From Stutzerimonas stutzeri (GTDB lineage Bacteria > Pseudomonadota > Gammaproteobacteria > Pseudomonadales > Pseudomonadaceae): DNA of 64,000 nucleotides. The stretch's first letter is position 1. The number at the start of each line of letters is the position of its first letter. Shown piece by piece: positions 1 through 8,543 of the stretch. Made by a program: the position numbers and the translations under genes. The stretch is from assembly GCF_002890895.1 (NCBI RefSeq), contig NZ_POUL01000015.1, positions 19,078-83,077 of the forward strand, read 5' to 3'. Under the pieces are notes generated by a model. It made no database searches. It saw only the letters and a program-made list of their open reading frames with translations, and was not told where the DNA came from.

Positions 1-1117
1 GCACGTTGTGCACGAACAACAGGCTTTCGCGCAGCGGCATACCGATATGGTTGGTGAACTCTACCGGCGCCGCGCCCGTACCGCCTTCCTTGCCGTCAAC
101 CACGATGAAATCCGGATAGATACCGCTCTGTAGCATCGCCTTGACGATACCGACGAACTCCCATGGGTGACCGATGCACAGCTTGAAACCGACTGGCTTG
201 CCACCGGACAGCTCGCGCAGGCGGGAGATGAAATCCATCAGCTCCAAGGGAGTGCCGAAGGCGCTATGGCTCGCGGGGGAGATGCAATCAATGCCTTCCG
301 GCACGCCGCGAGTGGAGGCGATTTCAGCATTGACCTTGCGCCCTGGCAGGATGCCGCCATGCCCGGGCTTAGCACCTTGGCTAAGCTTGATCTCTATCAT
401 CTTGACCTGCGGGTCCCGTGCCTGAACGGCAAAGCGTTCCGGATCGAATGCGCCGCTCTCGGTGCGGCAGCCGAAATATCCGCTGCCCAGTTCCCAGACC
501 AGATCACCGCCGTGCTGGCGGTGACAGGTGCTGATGCTGCCTTCGCCCGTGTCGTGATAGAAGCCGCCGAGCTTGGCACCACGGTTCAGCGCCTGAATGG
601 CATTGCCGCTGAGCGAGCCGAAGCTCATCGCTGAAATATTGAACACCGATGCGGAGTAGGGCTGCTTGCACTGTGGCCCGCCGATGGACACGCGAAAGGT
701 TTCGGGGTCGCTGACCGCTGCGGTGCGGATCGAATGGCCGATGCATTCGTATCCCGGTTCATAAACATCGATAAGGGTACCGAAGGGCTTGTCATCCACC
801 TGATTCTTCGCCCGCGCATAGACCAGCGAGCGCTGTGCGCGGGAAAACGGTACGCGTTCCTGATCGCTCTCGAGCAAATACTGACGAATCTCCGGACGGA
901 TGCCTTCGACCATGTAGCGGATGTTGCCGAGGATCGGGTAGTTGCGCCGCACCGCATGTTCGCACTGGCGCAGATCACGGACGCCAATGAGCGAGAGCAG
1001 TGCGGTGACGATGAACAACGGCCATACCCAGGGATGATTCAGAAAGGGCAGGCAAAACACGGCAGTGGCGACGCAGAGGACAAGAAAAGCGTAACGGCTG
1101 AACAGCGAGAGATTCAT
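1..1117 (-). CDS. FMN-binding glutamate synthase family protein (3' end cut by window)
   Basis: The reading frame starts at an ATG at 1117 and runs off the left edge, so about 372 N-terminal residues are visible and the C-terminus is missing. The first 45 residues contain two hydrophobic stretches (FLVLCVATAVFCLPFL and WPLFIVTALLSLIGV), suggesting a membrane anchor. After this comes the FMN/glutamate-synthase barrel, with NISAMSFGSLSGNAIQALNR, the loop KLSQGAKPGHGGILPG, and VDGKEGGTGAAP. In GltB the same domain forms glutamate from 2-iminoglutarate. Stand-alone membrane-anchored members lack the amidotransferase domain and their physiological reaction is not settled. Family assignment is firm; the exact substrate is unknown. 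Confidence 0.85.
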   Translation of the reverse strand, partial: MNLSLFSRYAFLVLCVATAVFCLPFLNHPWVWPLFIVTALLSLIGVRDLRQCEHAVRRNYPILGNIRYMVEGIRPEIRQYLLESDQERVPFSRAQRSLVYARAKNQVDDKPFGTLIDVYEPGYECIGHSIRTAAVSDPETFRVSIGGPQCKQPYSASVFNISAMSFGSLSGNAIQALNRGAKLGGFYHDTGEGSISTCHRQHGGDLVWELGSGYFGCRTESGAFDPERFAVQARDPQVKMIEIKLSQGAKPGHGGILPGRKVNAEIASTRGVPEGIDCISPASHSAFGTPLELMDFISRLRELSGGKPVGFKLCIGHPWEFVGIVKAMLQSGIYPDFIVVDGKEGGTGAAPVEFTNHIGMPLRESLLFVHNV

Positions 1118-1213
1118 CTGGGCACCTGTTTGAGGGCGGAGGATCTGCCAGAAAGGGGGAAGCCTACCGCACTGGCTGCGCTCCATCTAACGACGCCTGG
1201 TCTTCGCGCGTGC

Positions 1214-1639
1214 TCAATGGTGCAGACGCGACAGCGTGGCTGGGTCGGGATCGGCCGCGAAGAAAGCGTCGAGCACCGCCTGGAATACGGTTCGCTCAGG
1301 CGCGACGGCGGCGAACAGCGACATGCTCGAGCGCAGCTTCATATCATCAGGCGAGCCGAGAATCTGCCGTGCCGGCCGCTCCGCATGGGCGAGCAGCGCT
1401 TCTGCGCATTCTTCCAGGCGAGGCCCGAGCAGCGGGTGCTGTGCATAAGCCGTGGCTTCGTTCGCATCCTTGATCGCGTAGCGACGCGCCATGTCGCTGT
1501 GCCCGAGGCCCGCAATCTGCGGAAAGATGAACCACATCCAGTGGCTTTGTTTGTGGCCGGCCTTCAGTTCCGCCAGCGCGCGATCGTAAACCGATTGCTG
1601 GGCGTCGACGAATCGTTGCAGATCGTGTGGGTCGCTCAT
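1214..1639 (-). CDS. DUF1810 family protein
   Basis: A 141-residue soluble protein starting at an ATG preceded by a good GGGAGG ribosome site. Conserved features of the family are visible: the N-terminal RFVDAQQSVYDRALAELKAG, the aromatic block HWMWFIFPQIAGLG, then SDMARRYAI and HPLLGPRLEEC. DUF1810 proteins are small, helical and common in proteobacteria, and no enzymatic role is established. The length is normal for the family. The gene lies alone between the potassium-channel gene and the glutamate-synthase-like gene, all on the minus strand, with gaps of about 100 and 230 bases, so an operon is not obvious. Confidence 0.85.
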   Translation of the reverse strand: MSDPHDLQRFVDAQQSVYDRALAELKAGHKQSHWMWFIFPQIAGLGHSDMARRYAIKDANEATAYAQHPLLGPRLEECAEALLAHAERPARQILGSPDDMKLRSSMSLFAAVAPERTVFQAVLDAFFAADPDPATLSRLHH

Positions 1640-1870
1640 GGTGCCTCCCGATTGCTCAGACTGTATAAATCAGAGCCGGGATGGCGTGGTTGATTCCCGA
1701 GAAGATCGAGACCGAGGGAGCCGGGCTCGGCGATAACCGAACGGGTGAGTCAGCGTGGGCAGGTCCAGATTCGTTGGGTCTACAGGATGACCGTGATGCT
1801 CAGCTCGTTGTGGTGAAAGGCGAGCACCGCTGGTTCTACCGGCGCAGGCCTGTTCGGCGCTGCGCCATTC

Positions 1871-2902
1871 TCAGCTGGCGTCTCCCAGCCCTGCGAGGCG
1901 GGCATCGGCGATGTAGAACAGCTCGCCGCCGCGCACTGAGACGTCATTGCCCGGGTTGATGATTGGTTGGGTCTGGTCCTTGGCGCGATAGCCGATCAGC
2001 GTCGCGTTGTGACGGTCTTTCAATTGCTTGTAGAGCGCGCCGACGGTGCTTTCGAAACTCTCGGGTAGCAGCAGCCGATACTGGGTCGCGCCCTGGCCGA
2101 CGCTCAGCAACTCGTTGATGATCACCGAGGAGCCCGGGTCCTGCGACGAACGCACCAGCATTTCGATGGCCATGCTGGAGGTGCACTCCAGTTTCGGCGC
2201 GTAGCTGCGGGCAAGTCGCGCCGTCTCGCTGCTGCTGAAATGCGCGACCACATGGCCGATCGGATTGAGCTGATTGATGGTCAGCACCACGGCCAGCGTC
2301 AGGTCGTCCGAGCCGGTGCGCACCAGCGTGCGTTCGGCCCCTTTCACCCCGGCGCGCTGTAACAGCGCCAGGGACGACAGGCTCTCGCCGTGGATGAACT
2401 CGGTCTTGCCAGGCATCGGGTTTTCTTCGAGCTGGGTGTCGCAGATGACGATCAGGTGGTCATTCGAGGTTTCGTCTTCGTGCAGCAGCTCGACGACGCG
2501 CTCGCTGATTTCGCCTTCCCAACCGATCACCACGGTATGGCCCGTGCAGGTGGCGAACGTCCCTTTGCCTTTCATGCCTTTCCTCCAGACTGCGATTATG
2601 GAATTGGTGGTTTTGCCGATGATGGCGGTCAGCAATGCGATGCCGCCGATCATCAACCAGGTGGAAACAAAGATGCGTCCGCCAGCGGTTTGCGGCGAAA
2701 AGTCACCGTAACCGACGGTCAGTGCCGTGGTGAGATAGAAATAGACAAAGGTCTTCAACTCGGTGAGCGGCGCTTCGGCGAACAGGCGCAAACCGAGATA
2801 GGACACGCCGGCGTGCACCAAGAGTGCAAGTAATAGTGCGGCCCAGCCAAATTTGCTGGTGGCCGCGGCCAGTTGCCTGCGCAACTGAAGGATGATCGAC
2901 AT
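1871..2902 (-). CDS. Potassium channel family protein with cytosolic nucleotide-binding domain
   Basis: About 343 residues from the ATG at 2902; an in-frame ATG lies upstream at 2917, but the later start gives a cleaner N-terminus (MSIILQLRRQ). Two transmembrane helices (about residues 18-40 and 76-98) flank a pore loop with the potassium selectivity filter TVGYGDF at about 62-68. The cytosolic part begins with a Rossmann-like segment (HTVVIGWEGEISERVVELL) resembling RCK/TrkA-N regulatory domains, followed by a C-terminal TrkA-C-like region. This 2TM-RCK layout is that of prokaryotic gated potassium channels. The glycine-rich loop is not fully canonical, so the ligand (NAD, ATP or calcium) cannot be read from sequence. 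Confidence 0.85.
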   Translation of the reverse strand: MSIILQLRRQLAAATSKFGWAALLLALLVHAGVSYLGLRLFAEAPLTELKTFVYFYLTTALTVGYGDFSPQTAGGRIFVSTWLMIGGIALLTAIIGKTTNSIIAVWRKGMKGKGTFATCTGHTVVIGWEGEISERVVELLHEDETSNDHLIVICDTQLEENPMPGKTEFIHGESLSSLALLQRAGVKGAERTLVRTGSDDLTLAVVLTINQLNPIGHVVAHFSSSETARLARSYAPKLECTSSMAIEMLVRSSQDPGSSVIINELLSVGQGATQYRLLLPESFESTVGALYKQLKDRHNATLIGYRAKDQTQPIINPGNDVSVRGGELFYIADARLAGLGDAS

Positions 2903-3088
2903 CGGCCCTGACTCCATGGCTTGCGGTAATCGCTGTCGTAACGAGGCGCTGAAGAGCCCGGTCACGCTATAGACTGCGGCATCCTAAGGGCCGAAATCGC
3001 TGCTGGCCAGCCTCGATGCCCGCAATGGGCAAGCATCGAGACGTGAGGAGGGCGCTGAGTTGCCGTGCCGCCGTGCTCCACGAACCGC

Positions 3089-5524
3089 TTAGCGCTGCTC
3101 GCGAAAGCAGCTCTGACACAGCCTGAATTTGCGTGCAGCCATCGGCATGGCTTTGCCACAGCCTTTGCAATTGCGGTTGTCGCCCGATACACGGCGGCGA
3201 TCCGAACTGCGCGGCTTGCGCTGGCGCGACAGCTCGCGGGTGATCGCGCCGTTGAGCAGGCTGCGGTGCTCTTCGGCCTGCTCCAGCGACGGGAAGTGCG
3301 CTGACAGGGTGCGCGCCAGGTGCAGGTAGGTTTCGATGACGTGCAGCGAACTCTCCAGGGTGGCAAGGTCTGCATCAATGATCAGCCGCGGTAGCGGTAC
3401 TTCCTTGTCCTGCGCGACCTTTTTCAGCCATTGCTGCGCGAAGACGGCGGCCGGACTGTCGAGACCGCCGCGGATTGGCGTGCAAGCAAATATCCAGCGC
3501 AGTGGCAGATCGATGGTCGGGTCGTCGATCAACTTGATCCACTCCGCCAGTTCGTCGGGCAAGATCGAAATGAATTCGTCGCCGTAGTTGATGTTGCGGT
3601 TAAAGGTCAACCAGGCCCGTAGCAGGCTAGGTTCGTTCATCAGCTCGGAGATGGCCTGCAAGTGTTCGATGGACGGCCGCACCTGGAATTGCGACAGGTC
3701 GACCGGTTGGTCGGCGCTGTGGAACAGCTGCTTGATCGACTGCAGCGTTTGCCCGTCGAGGGCGGTGATGACCCCGCTGGCGTGATGGCCGAAGCGTCCG
3801 GCGCGGCCGCCGATCTGCTTGACCTCCTGGACCTTGAGCTGACGATTCTGGACGCCGTCGTACTTTTCATCGGTGTAGAAACACAGCGTATGTGCTGGCA
3901 TGTTCAGACCCATGCCCACGGCATCGGTCGCGACCATGATGTCCGCCTCGCCTTCGCGAAAGCGGCGCGCCTGCTCGCGGCGGACTTCAGGCGACAACGC
4001 ACCGTAGACCACCGAGACGCTTTTGCCGGTCATCTCCAGCATCGCCTTGAGTTCCAGCACGGTCCTGCGGCTGAACGCGACCAGCATCGAGCCGGCGTCC
4101 AGCTGCTTGAGGTTGGTCGCGCGGCGCGCCACATCGACCGGCGAGAGGCGTTTGGTGCGCTTGACCACCAATTGGTCTTCGCACAGGTCGCACAGGGTCT
4201 TCAGCGACGGCTGGATCAGCGCCGGACCGGTCATGATCAGGTCCTGGGTGTAAGCACTGACCAGCGCATCGACCCAGGCCCAGCCGCGCTGCGAGTCGGC
4301 CATCATCTGTACTTCGTCGATCACCACCACGTCCCATGACTCGTGCCGGAAGCGGGCGAATTCCTCGACCGTGCAGCAGTAGTGGGTGGCGCCCTCGCGG
4401 ATGATCTCTTCCTCGCCGGTGACCAGCGAGCAGGGCACGCCCATGGATTCGATGCGTTCCTGGTTTTCCAACGCCATCAGCCGCAGTGGTGACAGGTAGA
4501 TGGCGTGGGTCACGCCGGTCATGGCCTGGATCGCCTGATAGGTCTTGCCGCTGTTGGTGGGGCCGAGCAGGGCGGTCCAGGTGCGGGTGATTCGCCTGGC
4601 AGCGTAGAGCTTGTGGTAATGGACGAAGCGCGGGTTGTTCTCCAGCAGCACCGCAAAGGCCATCTTCTCGCGGTTGTCCTCGCGGGCGAAGCGGATGGTT
4701 CGGCGCAGCTTTTTCGGCTCCATCATGAAGACTTCGGTCAGGCGCTTCTCACCGAGGAGCTGCAGGTCGAAGTCCTGCGCCTCCTCAATCATCATCTCGA
4801 ACTTGGCGTTCATGGCCGCGCGGTCTTCATCCTTGAGTGCGACTACCTCCCGCTCACTGAGCACATGGCCCTGGCCGCCCGGAATGCGCCGCTGCATGTC
4901 CAGCGCAACCTCGCCGTGGCGCAACTCGACGACATAGCGCAACTCATGCTTGACCTCGTTGACGATGTCGACGGCGCGCGCCGCGAAATCATCCAGGCGT
5001 GCCAGCCGGACGGGCAGGCGCTCCAGGCATTGCGCCTTCTGTTCGTCGCTGAGCTCAGCGAAGGGCTTTTCCAGCACATGCAGGCGATCTCGGACCAGGG
5101 CCTCCACTGCGGCACAGACATGGCGTTCAAACTCATCGACAGAGCGGCTTTCGTCGATGCGCAACGCGAACTCGGGCTCCAGCAGGTTCTGCACTGGGCC
5201 GCAATCCAGCGTTTTTTCAACGCCGAAAATATCCACCGTACAGCTGAAGTCATTCACGTCCCGGTTCAGCAGGCGTCCGATCAGGCTGGCTGGTTCAGCG
5301 CTTTCAAGATTCGCCTCAACGGTTGTTTGGTCCAGCCCCAGCCAATACAACCGCGCCGCGCGGCCAATCTCCGGCGGTTGGTGGCCGAGGTAAGTGCTGA
5401 ACCACTTTTCCTGATGATTTTTCTTCGGTGTGAAGTCGGGATGACGTTCCGTAGCCCAGCTAAGGAAGCGTTGCAGCCTTTCAAGGCTGGAGCTGTGGCG
5501 GTGTTTGGCTTCGGCCTTGCGCAT
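3089..5524 (-). CDS. SUV3-like DExH-box RNA helicase with C-terminal zinc finger
   Basis: An 811-residue protein. The ATG at 5524 has AGAGAGG eight bases upstream and is preferred over an upstream TTG. An N-terminal region of about 300 residues precedes the helicase core. Walker A is GPTNSGKT (about 321-328) and Walker B is DEVQ (about 403-406), the form used by the Suv3/Ski2 group rather than DEAD. Motif VI-type residues are in QIGGRAGRFG. The C-terminus ends in a four-cysteine cluster, CKGCGK then CQSCF, likely zinc-binding. Mitochondrial SUV3 unwinds RNA for the degradosome; a role in RNA turnover here is inferred. The gene stands alone on the minus strand. Confidence 0.85.
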   Translation of the reverse strand: MRKAEAKHRHSSSLERLQRFLSWATERHPDFTPKKNHQEKWFSTYLGHQPPEIGRAARLYWLGLDQTTVEANLESAEPASLIGRLLNRDVNDFSCTVDIFGVEKTLDCGPVQNLLEPEFALRIDESRSVDEFERHVCAAVEALVRDRLHVLEKPFAELSDEQKAQCLERLPVRLARLDDFAARAVDIVNEVKHELRYVVELRHGEVALDMQRRIPGGQGHVLSEREVVALKDEDRAAMNAKFEMMIEEAQDFDLQLLGEKRLTEVFMMEPKKLRRTIRFAREDNREKMAFAVLLENNPRFVHYHKLYAARRITRTWTALLGPTNSGKTYQAIQAMTGVTHAIYLSPLRLMALENQERIESMGVPCSLVTGEEEIIREGATHYCCTVEEFARFRHESWDVVVIDEVQMMADSQRGWAWVDALVSAYTQDLIMTGPALIQPSLKTLCDLCEDQLVVKRTKRLSPVDVARRATNLKQLDAGSMLVAFSRRTVLELKAMLEMTGKSVSVVYGALSPEVRREQARRFREGEADIMVATDAVGMGLNMPAHTLCFYTDEKYDGVQNRQLKVQEVKQIGGRAGRFGHHASGVITALDGQTLQSIKQLFHSADQPVDLSQFQVRPSIEHLQAISELMNEPSLLRAWLTFNRNINYGDEFISILPDELAEWIKLIDDPTIDLPLRWIFACTPIRGGLDSPAAVFAQQWLKKVAQDKEVPLPRLIIDADLATLESSLHVIETYLHLARTLSAHFPSLEQAEEHRSLLNGAITRELSRQRKPRSSDRRRVSGDNRNCKGCGKAMPMAARKFRLCQSCFREQR

Positions 5525-5732
5525 GATCGACGCCTCTCTGATCAGGTGTGCTGCAAGTTTGGACAATCGAGCCGCGCAATACGAGCGCTACGGAAGAGTG
5601 CCATGTGTCGGGCGCACAGGTGCAGCGCTTCGGGTTCTGGCATTTGCATGGTGCGGTCGCTATAGCAACGGATCGTAAGGGCGCACTGCGTGGTCTTTTC
5701 AAGAGACCGTCGTTTCACAGAAAGGCCAGCCT

Positions 5733-6482
5733 ATGGCAATCAGCAGTCCCATTTTGCTTGGCACCGCCGGCTGTAGTTTGCCGCGCGAACAATGGCCGGC
5801 GTTTCCGGCAGGGGGAACACATCTAGAGCGTTACGCGGGTCGTTTGCCCGGCGTGGAGCTCAATAGTTCGTTCTATCGCTCCCACCGACCCGCGACCTAT
5901 GCCAAGTGGGCCGAAAGCGTGCCGAACGGGTTTCGTTTCTGCGTCAAGGTCCCCAAGCAGATCACCCATGAACGGCGTCTGCTTGAGTGCGAAGGCTTGC
6001 TCGAACAGTTTCTGCACGAGTGCGGCCACCTGGGTGAGAAACTTGGCTGCCTGCTGGTGCAATTGCCGCCGTCGCTGGATTACGAACCGGCCAGTGCCGC
6101 TGCGTTTATCGACGCTCTGAGAAAGAATTATGCGGGGCCGGTGGCAATCGAGCCTCGCCATCCGAGCTGGATCGATGCCGAGCCGCTGCTACACGAGGCA
6201 CGGATAGCTAGGGTCGCGGCCGATCCGGCGCCCTTTGCGCAAGCAGCTGAACCGGGCGGCTGGCAGGGTTTCCGTTATTACCGCCTGCATGGCTCGCCGC
6301 GCATGTACTACTCGTCCTATGGCGATGACTGGCTCGACCGCTTGGCCGTGCGTCTGGAGACGCAGGCAAGTACGACTAACTGGTGCATTTTCGATAACAC
6401 CGCCAGCGGTGCGGCGATTGCTAATGCTCTGGCGCTGCAGGGTCGGCTCTCCCCCAGCCAGGAATCTGTTCCGCCAACGTGA
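5733..6482 (+). CDS. DUF72 domain-containing protein
   Basis: A 249-residue TIM-barrel-like protein. It starts at an ATG behind AAAGG. The family signature is clear: N-terminal ILLGTAGCSLPREQW, VELNSSFYR, FRFCVKVPKQITHERRL, LGCLLVQLPPSLDY, VAIEPRHPSW, and the late FRYYRLHGSPRMYYSSY and WCIFDNTASGAA. DUF72 (YecE-like) proteins are widespread and resemble metal-dependent TIM-barrel enzymes, but no reaction is established. Length matches the family. It is transcribed divergently from the SUV3-like helicase, with about 200 bases between the starts. Confidence 0.88.
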   Translation: MAISSPILLGTAGCSLPREQWPAFPAGGTHLERYAGRLPGVELNSSFYRSHRPATYAKWAESVPNGFRFCVKVPKQITHERRLLECEGLLEQFLHECGHLGEKLGCLLVQLPPSLDYEPASAAAFIDALRKNYAGPVAIEPRHPSWIDAEPLLHEARIARVAADPAPFAQAAEPGGWQGFRYYRLHGSPRMYYSSYGDDWLDRLAVRLETQASTTNWCIFDNTASGAAIANALALQGRLSPSQESVPPT

Positions 6483-6562
6483 TCCGGCGTTGCGGTCAGC
6501 CTTGCCAGGTCAGCGCGGTGCTTGGAAAGGATGAGGCTGACCCGCGCATTGCCGCTCCGCTC

Positions 6563-7159
6563 TCAGCGCGGCACGATCCGGACCCGTCCGGCCGTGTTGT
6601 CGCGCCGTCCGGCCTTGTCGTTTTCCGCGCGGCCGGGAATCGAGCCGTTTGCGGCGCCACGATCTCCGCTGGCCGTCCCGTCCACTTCGCGTTCATCGAC
6701 GCTGAGGGATGTGGCGTCGGGGTAGCCGGTGGTCAGAGTTTCGGTGCTGGCAGTGACTGGAGTCGCTTCTTCTTCACCCCAGTTGGCGCTGCGCTCGTCG
6801 ATATCGATGGCGCCGTTTCGCTCCATCAGGTCCTCAACCATGGCGACCTCGGCATCGGTATCCAGCGTGACAGTCACGACTGTCGAGCCACGCCGGGCAG
6901 CTTCCGGATAGCGGCCAGCGTGCTTGCTGGAATCGTCACCAAAAATCTTGTGGAAGAAACTTCCCAGCTTCTCGGCAGCCGTGGCGTCATCGCCCGGCTC
7001 TTCGCCCACCACTTCCACGCGGCTGCTGTCGACGCTATCCGGGTTGAAGGAGGCTGAAATCTGGATGGCGTCGCCGGCGATACCTTTGCTCAGGAGTTCG
7101 GTCTTGACTTGCTCGGCTTCGGCGTAGCGGTCGAACGCCGCGAGAAGGATCTGGGGCAT
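6563..7159 (-). CDS. General-stress-type domain protein with acidic disordered tail
   Basis: A 198-residue protein with an ATG behind AAGGTGAAG. Residues 1 to about 110 form a small alpha/beta domain (MPQILLAAFDRYAEAEQVKT, then STVVTVTLDTDAEVAMVEDL and GAIDIDERSANW) resembling the general stress protein 17M/YflT-type domain, which in other bacteria is often fused to DUF2382. Here the second half has no DUF2382 domain: it is acidic, glycine- and threonine-rich and probably disordered, ending in RRDNTAGRVRIVPR. The function is unknown. The neighbouring SDR is of a type linked to stress and dehydration responses, so a stress role is plausible but inferred. Confidence 0.65.
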   Translation of the reverse strand: MPQILLAAFDRYAEAEQVKTELLSKGIAGDAIQISASFNPDSVDSSRVEVVGEEPGDDATAAEKLGSFFHKIFGDDSSKHAGRYPEAARRGSTVVTVTLDTDAEVAMVEDLMERNGAIDIDERSANWGEEEATPVTASTETLTTGYPDATSLSVDEREVDGTASGDRGAANGSIPGRAENDKAGRRDNTAGRVRIVPR

Positions 7160-7368
7160 GACTTCACCTTAGTGTGCAGCTCTGGCTGCGGTTCGTGATT
7201 GTGGCGTGCGGCTCGACCGGTGCGGTGATCGCGTACCGTTCTGCATTGGGCGGGCGAAGCGGGAGGATGGTTCCGTTGCAGGTCATTACCCGATGCTTCG
7301 GATGGCCGCAGCCTGCGCCGGCCGCGATGAAAGCGCGGCGCGGCGCAATGGGCAGATCGAGAATCAGC

Positions 7369-8232
7369 TCAGCCGTTCAGCACCTTGCCACCATTGATAT
7401 GGATAGTCTGGCCACTGACATAGGACGAGTCTTCGCACGCCAGGTACACGTACGCCGGACCCAGCTCAGAGGGTTGGCCGCAGCGACCCATGGGCATCTG
7501 ACTGCCGAAGTCCTCAAGCAACTCGGGGTCGTGCTTGCCGAGGGTGGCGGGTTGCAGTGGTGTCCAGATCGGACCGGGCGCGATCTGGTTCACGCGGATG
7601 TCGCGCTCGATCAGTTGCTGCGAAAGGGCGCGGGTGAAGCCGTCGATGGCGCCCTTGGTCGAGGTGTAGTCCACCAGCATCGGGTTGCCGATAAAGGAGT
7701 TGATCGAGGTGGTGTTGATGATCGCCGCACCGGCTTTCAGGTGCGCCAGTGCAGCACGGGTTAGGTAGAAGTAGCTGTGGATGTTGGTGGCAAAGGTCTT
7801 TTCCCACTGCTCATCGGTGATGTCTTCGAGCCGTGTCTGCACTTCCTGACGGCCGGCATTGTTTACCAGCACGTCCAGCTGGCCGAATGTCTTCACCGTC
7901 TGTTCGACCGCATCAGTGCAGTGGCTGCTATCGCGGATGTCGCCGGGCAACAGCAGGCAACGCTGACCTTCGGTTTCGATCATGCGTTTGGCATCTTGGG
8001 CGTCTTCATGCTCGTCGAGGTACATGATCGCCACATCGGCACCTTCACGGGCAAAGTGCACCGCTGCCGCGCGACCGATGCCGCTGTCACCACCGCTGAC
8101 CAAGGCTACCTTTCCGGCCAGCTTCCCGCTGCCCTTGTAGCTGTCGCGGATGAACTCTGCCGGCGGTTGCATCTCGCTTTCCAGCCCTGGCAAGCGGTCT
8201 TGTTTCTGCGCGTGAATCTTCGGGTAAGCCAT
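7369..8232 (-). CDS. SDR family NAD(P)-dependent oxidoreductase (YghA-like)
   Basis: A 287-residue classical short-chain dehydrogenase with an N-terminal extension typical of the YghA/general-stress-39 group. The nucleotide-binding loop is SGGDSGIGRAAA, the NNAG motif is VLVNNAGRQE, the active site is TTSINSF followed by YTSTK (Tyr and Lys catalytic), and the tail ends SYVSGQTIHINGGKVLNG. Members reduce aldehydes or ketones with NADPH; the substrate here is unknown. The ATG has GGAG upstream. It lies upstream of the stress-domain gene on the same strand with a 209-base gap, so the two could be co-regulated but are probably not tightly coupled. Confidence 0.92.
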   Translation of the reverse strand: MAYPKIHAQKQDRLPGLESEMQPPAEFIRDSYKGSGKLAGKVALVSGGDSGIGRAAAVHFAREGADVAIMYLDEHEDAQDAKRMIETEGQRCLLLPGDIRDSSHCTDAVEQTVKTFGQLDVLVNNAGRQEVQTRLEDITDEQWEKTFATNIHSYFYLTRAALAHLKAGAAIINTTSINSFIGNPMLVDYTSTKGAIDGFTRALSQQLIERDIRVNQIAPGPIWTPLQPATLGKHDPELLEDFGSQMPMGRCGQPSELGPAYVYLACEDSSYVSGQTIHINGGKVLNG

Positions 8233-8543
8233 ACATGCTCCAGACGTGAAAATGGGGGTCTGTAAGTACGGCTGATGCCTGGCCTGAAAGTTTCGGCGGA
8301 TTGCCGAGTGGTGCTTCGAGGTGACCGGTGATTGGAAAAGACTCTGCCCCGGTAGATGGCGCAGGCCTACTTCGCTAAGTGATAACGCACCGAGACGAGT
8401 TCAGGCCAGAAAGTAACCTGAGGTGCCGGGAATTCCCGTCTCCCGCCGGCTGTCGGCCGCTTGATGGGAGGCGGGCGGTACTCAAGCGAAGGACCGGGGG
8501 CGCAGGGACCACGCTGCGCATCCCGGTCTTCTATCCGAAGCGA
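8233..8543. other. Intergenic region without recognised gene
   Basis: About 310 bases between the SDR start and the chemoreceptor stop. No convincing open frame, tRNA or operator was recognised. A GC-rich imperfect inverted repeat (CCCGCC near 8444 and GGCGGG near 8470) could fold, but it has no T-tract. Confidence 0.5.

Noticed and set aside
4505..5665. Plus-strand open frame of 386 codons
   Set aside because: Antisense to the SUV3-like helicase, whose motifs are unmistakable.
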